Assembly: GCA_019925105.1 (NCBI GenBank) | Contig: JAHGAU010000029.1 | Location: forward strand, 744,001-808,000 | Direction: 5' to 3' | DNA length: 64,000 nucleotides | Source of the DNA: Niebla homalea | Lineage: Eukaryota > Ascomycota > Lecanoromycetes > Lecanorales > Ramalinaceae | In this document: piece by piece, positions 24,901-35,735 of the stretch | Position numbering within the stretch: position 1 is the stretch's first letter | How the letters are laid out: every line of letters starts with the position of its first letter | The notes under the pieces: generated by a model | What the model was told of the DNA's origin: nothing | Seen by the model: only the letters and a program-made list of their open reading frames with translations | The model's database searches: none | Made by a program: the position numbers and the translations under genes

Positions 24901-27736
24901 TTATTTAAAAGGTTAAATAAATATACTTCCGGGCTATAATATATAACTTAGCGGTTTCTTTTTATAATATTTAAAAGTTAATAAAATACAATAAAGAATA
25001 AAGTAAAAAACTTAAATTTATTTTTAAGTTTTTACCCTTAAAAAGATTAAACGGTACAGTAACGAATACCCTTAATAATAAAATTAAAACTCTTAAAGAG
25101 TTATTTTTTCCCCCGTTACCAGAAGTTAACCTAATAAATATTAATAATACGATATATCCTAAATTAATAATAATAAATAAGATAAAAACCCAGGAAATAA
25201 TAATTAAAGCAATTAATAAACCGAAAAAGGATAAAGCCTTTAAACTTAACGGTATATTAAATAGGTTCCTATCTATAATAACGTTATTATTTAAAGAGGT
25301 TTTTATTTATTTATTTTAAGTTTACCTTAATATAGGATATTACCCTTATAAATTTAAGGAGGTTAAGATGATTATCCTTAAAAAGCCGGTTAAGTTAAAT
25401 TACTTAAAGGTAAAATTATATAAACTTATAATATTCCTTTATACGTTAAAAAAGGCTTTAAAAATAATAATCGTAAAGATCTTAAATAATTACGTAAAAA
25501 AATATAAGTTATTCTTTAATTAATAAATAAAAGTAAGAAAAAAACGGTCGATAAAGACGGTTTTTAAAGGCTTAATTAATAATATATATATAATATAAAG
25601 CTATAAAAAAAACTATATTATGAATCTTTTTTCCTTAAATATTATAAAAACGTTTAATAAAATAAATTATTAAAAATTATTATATAATTTATAGAAGAAG
25701 AAAATTTTATTTTTCCTTATAAATTAAATAGAGAGTTTTTTAAGTAATTAAATAACGTTAATTAACCTAGGATAAAAAATAAATATAATAAAACCCACAA
25801 TAATAAAAATTCCTTAAAAATTACTTATTTCCTTAATTTTATTCTTATTCTTTAACGGCCCGCTTATTAAAGACTTAATAAAGTTAAAATAAAAAATTTA
25901 AATAAAAAACTTTATTAACAATATTTATTTCTTCGTTTATAATATATTTATTTATATAAATTATTTAAAGTTAAAATAAGCTTATAAAGTTTATTTATAA
26001 TAAGTAAAAATATATAAGGCTTAATTTATTCTATATAAATATAAATTTATTTATATAATAAAGAGCTTAAAATTATATAATATAATAGTTATAATAAACT
26101 TAAGTAATATAACGGTAAAACCGGAAATTAATATTAAAGTATTTAATTTATAAGTTAATAAGAAACTAGATTAAAAGGATTATATAAAAAAGGTTTAAAA
26201 AAAGATAATTTTACAGAAAAAAAGCTTTATTTACCTTATAACGTTAATATAAAAAATTATTTTATAAAAGGTTAAAATTATTTATTAAGCGGTTATAAAG
26301 CTTACGTTAATATATATAATAATTATCTAATATATACCTAAAAATACGCTTAAATATAGGAAAGAGTCCGTCCGGTAACTATAAAAAGTTTAAAACTAAT
26401 ACTTAAAAGTAATAAGTAAAATATATAAAGTGATTCCCGTCCCGGTATTAAAATCCAAGGTCTTTATATTATTAATAAAGTTAATTTTAAATTAAATAAT
26501 TACTTAAATAAAGCTTAAAAAGGGTATAAACTTAGCTACGTTAATAAAAAATGAACGTATTTATTAGAATTATAAAAGGCCTTAAATAAAAAAGCGCAGA
26601 AAAAAGGTATTTACTTCCCTTACGGAAGTTAAACTGGAATAAATTAAAAAAGAAATTAATTTAACTTACGTTTAAAAAGCTAACGTAAGAATATATAAAC
26701 TCTTATTAAAAATGAAAACGGCAGAAAAGAAGAAAACCGTGAAAGTAAAGTTAATAACGATTATTTTATAAATTATAAAAAAGTAAATAAAGCATTAATA
26801 TAAATATAAAGAATTAATTTTTTAAAGATAATAATATCCGGCGTTAAATAATAATAAAATTATTAATAAGTATTTTTAACGTTATAGGATTATAAGGAAA
26901 AATAATAATATATTAATGAATTAACTTTAAATAAGTAAAAATAGTTTAATTTACTTTTTTTTATTATATATGCCGGTAATTAAATTAACGTTAATTATAA
27001 GTATAAATAACGAAAATAAGACATTATATACGTATTAATTTCCTATTTATTATTTAAGGAACGTAAATTAAGATTAATTAAAAAAGCAGGAATTAATAAT
27101 TATTATTAAATATTTATTAATAAAAAGGGTATTAAGGCGGTTATTAAATTTATAATAATTACAGGCTTATTATTATAATTTAACTTAATTAAGGAAATAA
27201 ATAAGGTAATTAAGAACTTAATTAAGAAATTTCGCCGCCGACTTAAAAATAAAAAATAACGGCGGGAAAACTATACTTAATAAGGGACTAAAAGGGCTAT
27301 AAATACCGAAGTGGTATAAGAAATGATACTATATTGGTTAATAAAGTTATATAAATAAAGTAATAATAATATATATATCGGTAAGGATATTTAATAATAT
27401 AATCGGAATTTTAAAATTTTAATATTAAATAAACCTATAAGGTAACGGAAAAATAATAAGTTTAAAAGTAACCCTTAAATAGATTTAATTATAATATTAT
27501 AAGTTTTCTTAGAAAAGGTATATAAATAAATTCTTATTCTTTAAATAACCGTAAATACTCTTAACCCTTAAGACGTAAGTAAAAACTAGGTAAATACCGG
27601 TTTTTATTTTTAACGTTATAGATATCGGGTTTTTTACGGTTATTAATAAGGCCAAATAGCCGAGTATTAAGGAACGCCGGAATTAACTTAGCTAGATCCG
27701 TAGTATAAATCAATCAATCAATCAAATAATAATTAA
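21948..27736 (+). mobile_element. Full-length LINE (Tad-like, non-LTR), plus strand, RIP-degraded
   Basis: A 5.79-kb element bounded by an exact 13-bp duplication. ORF1 would start at ATG 21962 (MATNNGTLEVRN), only 14 bases from the 5' end. ORF2 motifs survive: the AP-type endonuclease KDFNFYYV (a decayed GDFNLHH) at about 24279-24302, and the start of reverse transcriptase at about 25350-25420 (FKEVKMIILKKPVKLNYLKV). The 3' terminus is CTAGATCCGTAGTATAAATC followed by AATCAATCAATCAA, a tetranucleotide tail rather than poly(A). Both ORFs are full of TAA/TAG stops. Family knowledge: this order (gag-like ORF1, EN-RT-RNase H ORF2) is typical of Tad1-clade LINEs of ascomycetes. The clade assignment is an inference. 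Confidence 0.88.
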
Positions 27737-27749
27737 ATAATAATTATAT
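27737..27749 (+). repeat. 13-bp target site duplication, right
   Basis: ATAATAATTATAT, identical to 21935-21947. Confidence 0.82.
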
Positions 27750-30505
27750 TAACGATATTTTTTAAGTTAAACGTTAAGTTAATTATAGTTTTAAATTTTA
27801 TTTTTTTTTATATTATAATCCCTTTTCATGTTAATAACGTAAAGTCGGATTAAGCAATAATTATTAATAACCTTTTAAATTTAATATAATTAATTATATA
27901 CTTTTTTTCGTTTTACTTAATATAATAAAAATTGAAGTTTTTTATTAAAAAACATTTATTAGGTATAATTATAATATCCTTAAGTAACGGGATTATAAAG
28001 GGCCTTTTTCTATTAACTAACGGCGGATTATATATATTATAAATATTTTAGTTTCCTTTAATATTTTTTTTTTTATATAATTCGGAACGTATATAAATTT
28101 CCTCCGTAATAAATAACGTTTTAATTATTTATATTTAGCCTTTTATTTATAAAGAAATATATCTATATCGTTTTATTTCCTTTAAAGATTAAAAAAATTA
28201 TCTTTTAAGTTAATTAAAAATATATATATAAATTATATAATAGGTTTTATATTATTATAATATTAATATTTTTTATTTTTTTAAATTTAAATATTAATAT
28301 TATAGCTTTAACTATTTCCTTTTATATATTATATTATATTACCCTTAAAAGTATAAACGTATTATATATTAATTTCTATTAAATTCTTTTTATTAACTTT
28401 TATATATATAAACGGTCTTTCCTTAAAATTAAACGTTATTTATCTTAATTTTCTTATTATAATAATTATCCCGATTAAGCGGCCGGCCTTAAGGGTTAAT
28501 ATTATTATCAACCTCCTTTTTTTTACGTTATTAATTATTACGTTTTATCCTTCCTTATTTAACGGGCTTTATTTACGTTTTAAAATTATTTTTAATTATT
28601 TTATTAATTTAAATTTATATAAATTATAGCGTTAAACCTTAATTATTATTTTAATCTTTTTACGTTAAGTCTTTTTAACTTTTATTATATATTATAAGTT
28701 TTACGTTGAATAATTATTATTTTTATATATTACGTATTTTAACGTATTTTTTATTAAGCTTTTTATTATTAAGCCCGTATATTTATACGTATTATACCTT
28801 CCGGTATATACCGTATATTTTATATTATTAAGGTATTTTATAATAATATATTTATACCCTTAATATTTAAAGTATTAATAAATATCCGCCGCTTAATCCT
28901 ATAGCCTTATTAATTTAAGGGATTTACCTTTTATTACCTTTTTATTAAGGATATTATTATATATCCTTATTAACGTTACGCCTAAGATAACTATAAAGTA
29001 CCCTTTTATCCGGCCGAAAGCATTTAATTTTTTTATTACAGGAAGAAAACTATAATTAACGATTTTTAACCCGGAATAAAGGATTATATTCTCCTTTTTT
29101 ATCCGTTTTAAAGTAATTTCCTTTTCTTTTCTTATTAACCTTATTAAGTATATTCCGTTTACCGTAATAATAAATAATTATTTTAATACTTTTACCGTTT
29201 TATATCCCTTTTTATTAATTTATCCTTTTAACTTTTTAAGCCTTTTTTCGCCTTTGGAAAGGGGGAGAGCATGGAAGACACCAAACTTGCGGATAGGTGC
29301 ATGAAGGAATGGAAACACTAAAAGGGCTGATTAAGGGTGGAATCGATTCGTATATACTTTAAAAGGAGAAGGGATAACGGATTATTATAGCAAGCAACCT
29401 ATACCTTACCAACTTGTATAGGGGCTGCGGCCCATCTTCAATTGCACTCCATTGCCACCTGCTATTTCATCACTTTTGCTCTTTCTTTCCTTCCCATCTT
29501 TTCTGCCTTTAATAAAATTATATTAAGGAAAATATTTTTACTTTATAGTTTATATACCGTAATAATTTATTTTATTAACGGCTTTTCTGTTATTTTAAAC
29601 GCCTTTATTAATTATAATAAGTTTATTTTTATAGTTATATATTTTTCTTTTCTTTACCCGATAAGTATATAATTATTATTTTTACCTTCTTTAATACCGT
29701 TATTTTCTTTTTAACTTTTACCTTTTTTATTACAGATATAAGCGTTATTTTTATAACCTTTATTACTTTACTTACCCTTACCCTTATCCGTAAAGCTTTT
29801 CCCGTCGTTCCTTTATTTTATATATAACCTTTTTAATTCTTTTTACCTCCTTTCGCCGGTATTTTCGTTACCGCCTTTTGAACTCCATATAACCTCTTTA
29901 ATTCCGCCCCCGTTTTTACGTAAAATTTTTTACCCCTTATAGCCTAATTTATAATATCGATTAAATTTTTAATATAGTATTTTTTTATTTAATTACGAAA
30001 AAACTTTTTACCGTTTTTACCGTTTTTTCTTTTATTATATTTTTTTTATGCGTTTAACGGTTACCCTTTTTTATAATTTATCCCTAATTATTTAACGTTC
30101 CCTTATCCTTATCTAAATTTTTTTTAATTTATATATATTTAATAAGGCTTTCTTTACCCCCGCTTATTTTCTATCCGTTACCGTATATTATCCCCGTTTT
30201 TTTTATCCTTTATTTATTTTTTATAATTATATTATCTTTACGCGTTATACGTATTTTTTTATACGTATCTCGTTAATTATAAGTTTTTTATTTAATTTAA
30301 GAATTCTTTATTATATAATTATCGTGCCGTCCGTATGAATTATTATTATTTCCGTTAATAAGGGCCGTTTACCCTTTTATCCTTTTTATTTCCATTACAA
30401 TTCCGCTTCTGCTTATCGTACTTAAGGTCCTTATCTTATTGTTACTTAAGCTATATACGCGTGCATCGTTTTGAACCTCTAGGGTCCCGTTATTCGTCGC
30501 CATTA
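27750..30505 (-). mobile_element. LINE copy 1, 5' half with ORF1 start (minus strand)
   Basis: The minus-strand start codon is at 30503-30501 (MATNNGTLEVQN). The region then reads ORF1 and the beginning of ORF2 toward lower coordinates. 28010-28390 is homologous to the reverse complement of plus-strand 23880-24200 in the inserted LINE. Joined to 18661-21947 it gives about 6 kb, matching the length of the full-length copy plus the 249-bp insertion at 29256. Confidence 0.82.
29256..29504. mobile_element. Unmutated 249-bp insertion in LINE copy 1
   Basis: An island with normal CA/TG content (GGAAAGGGGGAGAGCATGG ... CTTTCCTTCCCATC) interrupts LINE sequence that matches the reverse complement of about 22930-23000. 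GCCTTT flanks it on both sides (29250-29255 and 29505-29510), consistent with a 6-bp or longer target duplication. The ends show only weak inverted similarity (TGGAAAGG and CCTTCCCA). There is no coding capacity. It could be a small solo LTR or a MITE; I cannot place it in a family. Confidence 0.6.
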
Positions 30506-31231
30506 TATCTTTCGTTATTATATTATATTATATAGCTTTAGGCTCTTAAAAATATTTATGAGTTTATATTCACACGGTATAAATTAGGCTTTATACGTTC
30601 TTACTTACCGTAAATAAACTTTATAAGCCTATTTTAACTTTAAATAATTTATATAACTAAAAGTATTATAAGTTAATAAGTAAATACTATTAATAAAACC
30701 CTTAACTTAAACTTTCTACTTTAATTTAATTAATCCTTTAATTAACGGGCCGTTAAAAAATGAAAATAAAATAAAGGAAGTAAATAACCTTTAGGGAATC
30801 CTCGTTATAATAAGCTTTATCGGGCTTATTTTTTATCTTAAGTTAATTAACGTTACTTTGTTACTTAAAAGCTTTTAATCCATTTTATAAGGAAGGGTAA
30901 TTTTTTTTTCCCCGTAAATTATATAATAGTTATTAATGATTTACTTTATTAAATGCTCCCGTAATATTTCAAAAAAGGAGGCTTATAATATACTTTTTCT
31001 TATGCCCTTATATTATATATATGTTATTAATTAAACCTTTAAGGGCCGTTTTTATTACCTTAAAATTTTTTCCCTTATATTTATTTATTGGTCCGGGAGG
31101 AGCTTATATTCTTCCGCGTAATCGTTAAGGATCTTTATAATTACCGTTTTTAAGGCTTTCCTTAACGTATAAAGGAATACGGTTGGCTTATAAGCTTTTT
31201 TTTTAAGTAATTATCAGGTACTAAAAGTATT
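30506..31231 (-). mobile_element. LINE copy 2 (older host copy), right part
   Basis: It aligns with 20330-21100 of LINE copy 1 and 57940-58620 of LINE copy 3 (shared TATAGCTTTAGGCTCTTAA-type start, GGGCCGTTTTTATT and AGGATCTTTATAATTA). It continues the reverse transcriptase region broken at 18660. Its right side stops at about 31231 against unrelated sequence. Confidence 0.7.
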
Positions 31232-32880
31232 AAGGTAAAATGTGGGTGTAATATGTATAATAAGTGTCTACTTAGCTATGAAGGTGCGCAATATAAGTGT
31301 GCGCGCCAAGTTACTATACCCCTTTGGGTATTAGTGCCCGATAAGCTCTTAATATACGTATATTATATATAATAAATATACCATAAAAAGAAAGACCGCT
31401 ACGCCTTCGTAACGATGGTAAAATATAAGTCTTCATTATAAAAAGCGGCTCCGGGGCTAGGGAATTAATATAGTTTACGCCGAGTATATTAAGGAAATGA
31501 AAATATCTTATAATTATTAAGTATTAAAATCTTATAGTATTAAGATATTAAGATATTAAAAAAACCGTATATTAAAAAATTATCGTAAAGATATAATATT
31601 AACCTGGGAAATAATTATGGATTTAAGTTTTTTTAATTAAGTTAAATTGCTTAAATCCGTAATATCCGTAGTTTAACCGGTTGAGTTCTTTATTACCGTA
31701 ATAACGGTATTATTTAAGTATAGGCTATAAAAAGATTATACGTTACCCTTCTTGTTATAAAAATAAGCTTAATTATCCACCTAATATATACCGACGTATT
31801 TATCCTATAGTAAAAGCTTAATTTTATTATTGGATTTAAGGGTAAAGTCAGTATTATTATTATTATAATAAAAGTAACAGACCTTTAAGGGGTCTGGTGC
31901 TAGGAGTACCTTATAGGTAGTATTATTAATTAAGCGGGACTTATTATTGCTTTTAAATTAAATGACTTTATTAATAATTTAACGTAATTCCATATAATAT
32001 AATTTTAAGGGATTAAATTCGTTTTTATTAAGGCCGTAATAGCCACCTTATTAAAGCTTCGATTTACCGTCAGAATAATAGGATTTATATTAGTTAAACT
32101 AATGAATATAGATAATATTAATAAAGTTATTAAGGTTACCGTTAATAGGATAGCTTAAGGTATTACGTAAAGGGCCTTCGAACCGATTAAAAGCTATTTA
32201 CATAAACTATTACCAGGTATATTATTAAGTATCGTTATTAATACGATTATAAAGTATTGTTAGTTTAATAAATATGGTAATATTCTTTTAATTAATAACG
32301 TTTTTACGTATATAATATATTTACGTAAGTTACTTAAGGAGTTAAATTTCCGGGGTTCCAAAGCGTTTTTTAAGTATAAAATAAAGAGGACTTAGGTTAT
32401 TTTAATAAACGAGCGTTTTACGGGTGGATTTATCAAGTTCAGAAATCTATTAGTTATAAGCTTCTTAAGAGCTATTTTCTTTTAGGAAATAAGTAACAAT
32501 ATAATTAAATATAAGCTTAAATAATTTAAGTATTATAATACTATTAAGTTAATCGATAAATATATAGATATTACCGGTACCGTTAAAGTAGCCGACTTTT
32601 TTAATACGTTAGTGGTCTAGTTTACTTAATTTTATAAAAAAGCGTATTGCTTTAATTTCTAATATATCCTTCTCTTTATTACCGGTGTTTACGCGTAATA
32701 ACTCGATAGAGTGTCAATGGTAGGGACAAGTGTATGGGTGCATGGTATGTATAATTATGAAGGACGTTTATCCTTAACAACAAACGGGCTATTTAAGCTA
32801 TATCCTATACGTATATACTATTGTCCTATCTTTATGCTATGTCTGGTTTTTATTAACGTCTATATATAATAGATTCCCCG
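31232..32880. repeat. Unassigned block with lightly mutated patches
   Basis: I recognise no protein here. Two patches keep CA/TG: 31237-31480 (GGTGCGCAATATAAGTGTGC, AGAAAGACCGCTACGCCTTC, GCGGCTCCGGGGCTAGG) and 32690-32880 (GAGTGTCAATGGTAGGGACA, AACAACAAACGGGC). Between them the sequence is RIP-like. The patches look like LTR or untranslated parts of an element present in few copies, possibly belonging to the chromodomain Gypsy just to the right. I found no second copy in this window. Confidence 0.35.
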
Positions 32881-33823
32881 GGATAAAATAAATAAAGCAA
32901 CGTTTACGTTATTATTACCATATTACTATACTTATATTATTTTAATAACAGATAGCGTTCAAAAGGATATAAATATAAAGTAAGATAACGTCCAAAAGAT
33001 ACTACTATAGCGGATATACTTAAACTAGGATAAAGGTACTTTAATATATACGTAGTATCCGAGCGTATTACGATAAAGATATTATTCTAAATCCATATAA
33101 TAGGGATGTCGGTTATTATATGGAAGCAGTTTTATTCTATCCGTATTACGACCTATACTTATATATTAAGTACTTAAATAGTTTATATAAAGTATTACGA
33201 TAAACGTTTTATTATAACCGAGTATTTTTAATCGATAGCTTATATTCGTTAATAAGATTTTAACTATTAGTTAATTAATTAAGTATCGGTTATATATTAT
33301 CTTACGGATTAAAGTCAACCTATTTTACCAGGTACTATATATTTAGGTTACGGCCTTTACTGACGACGCGTTTATTTAATATACGCTCTATCTCGTACTT
33401 TTTCTTACCGTCCATAAATACTATAGGTAAGGTCGTTGGTCTAGGACGGTTAAATGGATCTATATTTAGTAGCGGATAAAATTTAAGTTAAGCGATGGTA
33501 AATATTAGGTAAATCCTTTAATACTTTAATATATCCAACTTATATATTAAACGTTTAACGGTACGAATAATTTTAGAGGGACTTACGTATTACTATACGT
33601 ACTTTGTTAAATTTGAGAGGTATTAGTTGGTTAATTTAATCTATCTAAGAGATTTAATTAAGTCCAAGAATTCCGCGTTAACCCGATTAGGTAAAACTAT
33701 TATATTTAACGTTAAATCTGGGACTTTATTGTTTTACTTCCTTTATTATATACAAGTCTTATAGGTTACGTAATTGGATTACGTAATATCTCTTAACGCT
33801 TTCCTTCCATTTTAATACTCTGT
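32881..33823 (-). mobile_element. Ty3/Gypsy copy 6 fragment: integrase C-terminus and chromodomain
   Basis: Read on the minus strand, 33440-33230 gives a decayed chromodomain: YGR/MDGKKKYEIERILNKR, then VVSKGRNLNI-stop-YLVK-stop-VDFNP and an N-T-W/E-P-like continuation, where stops sit at expected Gln/Trp. The DGxxxYExExIL ... YLVKWxGF ... pattern is the histone-binding chromodomain found at the C-terminus of chromovirus integrases. Upstream (33500-33820) is a basic, less conserved linker. The integrase core expected at higher coordinates has been displaced by a Copia fragment at 33824. Confidence 0.75.
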
Positions 33824-34660
33824 TGAAGTTGAGAGGTGTAAGTTCCTTGATTATTACTATGTATAAAGTGAGTCTATATATAAGTCTATATGCCGCTATC
33901 CCATTTAGGTTTAATACGTCCGCCTTATCTAATCTGATCCGCGTTATGTAATTTCCCAAGTAACGATCCTATATATTTAATACTCCCCTTTAAACTTCGT
34001 ACATAGCCCGTAAATCTTACTTACTGAATAGCTCCTTTATAACCTTAATATTATATCCTTTTATATAAAAGTTTAATTACTATATTTACTAAATAGCTCC
34101 CCTGGTTATTAAGTGGCTAACTCCCTTAATTATTGAGTCGCTAACTCCCTTATATAGTTATTATTTACTTATTACTTATTACCCGGTTTATTATTAAGTC
34201 CGTTATCGGTAAGTATACGGTCCTTAAACTACGGTATTAATATAATGGCTCCTCAAGGCTTAACGACCGTTTAAACTGTATAAAGGGTTTAATAAGTAAG
34301 GCCTTTATTAACCCGTTAAATACTTACTCCGTAATATAAATATACTCGAGATTAATAATATTAACCTTAAGTTATTCCCGTAATTAATATAGATAAATAT
34401 TTATATACTTTATCCTTACGTAATATACCGGGTTTTTAGTTAATATAATAGCCTTTTAATTATTATTATAAATTATAATAATAAATATATATTTAAATTT
34501 ATCGGATTATATTTACTTTAAGGAATCCTTTAATTAAATAGTTTCCTTAATAATTTATATTTATCTTATATATTTAGCTTTATAAGTAAATAATATTATA
34601 ATCGGTTACCTTTTTAAAGATTAATAAATGAATATATTCTTTACGTTAAAAAAATAATTT
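33824..34660 (-). mobile_element. Ty1/Copia fragment: 3' LTR, 3' UTR and RNase H end
   Basis: 33824-33982 (TGAAGTTGAGAGGTGTAAGT ... ATTTAATA) aligns with the 149-bp Copia LTRs at 40871 and 62250 and is followed by CTCCCCTT, the reverse complement of a purine tract. 34020-34160 holds near-repeats with CTAACTCCCTTA, like the 23-bp repeats in the 3' UTR of the other Copia copies. 34500-34620 matches the RNase H region at 41920-41990 and 63310-63370 (TTATATTTATCTTATATATT). The rest of the element is missing to the right. Confidence 0.65.
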
Positions 34661-35423
34661 GACATGAACTTAAAAAAGATTTATCAAATTCTTAGGTTCC
34701 TTAATATCGGATTTTATTAATAAAAAAAATAAAAGTTTAACTTTACTATATAAATTCAAAATAAAATAAAAAGTAATTAATTTATAATTTTAACGTATAA
34801 ATAATATCCTTAAAAAGTTAATTCTTAAAGTATATAAAAGAATAATGAACTATTTATTTATTTTATAAGCCTAAGGAATAATTACGCTATATAATAATAT
34901 AAACATTAAAAGGGGTTCCCTTTACGTACGATAAAATTATTATATATATGAATTATTTTAAATTTAATAATATAACCGCTTATTCTTTATAAAGGAAAAA
35001 TAAAAAGAAAATTATTAAAAATAAGTCTTTAAGGAAAGAATTTAAACCCTTTATAAGTTAGCCGTTAAATTAAGGCTTTTTATAGGGTTAACGAATAAAC
35101 CTTTCCGATATAATATATTATTATTATTAAGCAAAAAGGTATAAAAAATTAAACTATCCGTTACTTAAAAAGGAACGGAAGGTTATCGGATCCGTTTTAT
35201 ACGTTAAATAAAAGAATAATTTAGGAAACGTTAGCTTTACGATAAAAGTTCCGTTAGGATATAAAGGTTATAATTATTAATCTCGGAAAAGGCTATTATT
35301 AATAAGGATTAAATATTCCTTAATAATATTAAGAAAATGAATATAAAAATTTATCTTAATACGGAAATAAAGATTAATATAATTAATTAAAACTTTATAA
35401 TAAAAAAGGATTTACTTTATATT
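34661..35423. repeat. RIP-mutated DNA, element not identified
   Basis: AT-rich with RIP signature. Some segments (35130-35290) read as a fairly open plus-strand frame with KKERKVIGSVLYVK and VSFTIKVPLGYKGY, but I do not recognise a family. It ends at the LINE tail at 35424. Confidence 0.35.
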
Positions 35424-35735
35424 GATTGATTGATTAATTGATTTATACTACGGATCTAGCTAAGTTAATTCCGGCGTTCTTTAATACTCGGCTATTTGGC
35501 CTTATTAATAACCGTAAAAAAACCCGATATCCTTAACGTCAGGAATAAAAACCGGTATTTACCTAGTTTTTACTTACGTCTTAAGGGCTAAGAGCATTTA
35601 CGGCTATTTAAAGAGTAAGAATTTATTCATACGCCTTTTCCAAGAAAACCTATAATACCACGACTGAATCCACTTAAGGGTTGCCCCTAGACCTGTTGCT
35701 CTTCCGTCACCCCACGGGTCTGTCCAATGCTAAAA
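35424..35735 (-). mobile_element. 5'-truncated LINE 3' end
   Basis: It begins with the tail TTGATTGATTGATTAATTG and the shared terminus TTTATACTACGGATCTAGCT, then about 300 bases of LINE 3' sequence aligning to 27724-27420 reversed. The distal 100 bases (35640-35735, GACCTGTTGCTCTTCCGTCA) are almost unmutated, in contrast to the tail half. Confidence 0.82.

Noticed and set aside
29442..29672. 76-codon plus-strand frame
   Set aside because: It crosses the edge of the 249-bp insertion into LINE sequence; a chance frame.
33759..33959. 66-codon minus-strand frame
   Set aside because: It spans the junction between a Copia LTR (33824-33982) and Gypsy sequence, so it cannot be one gene.
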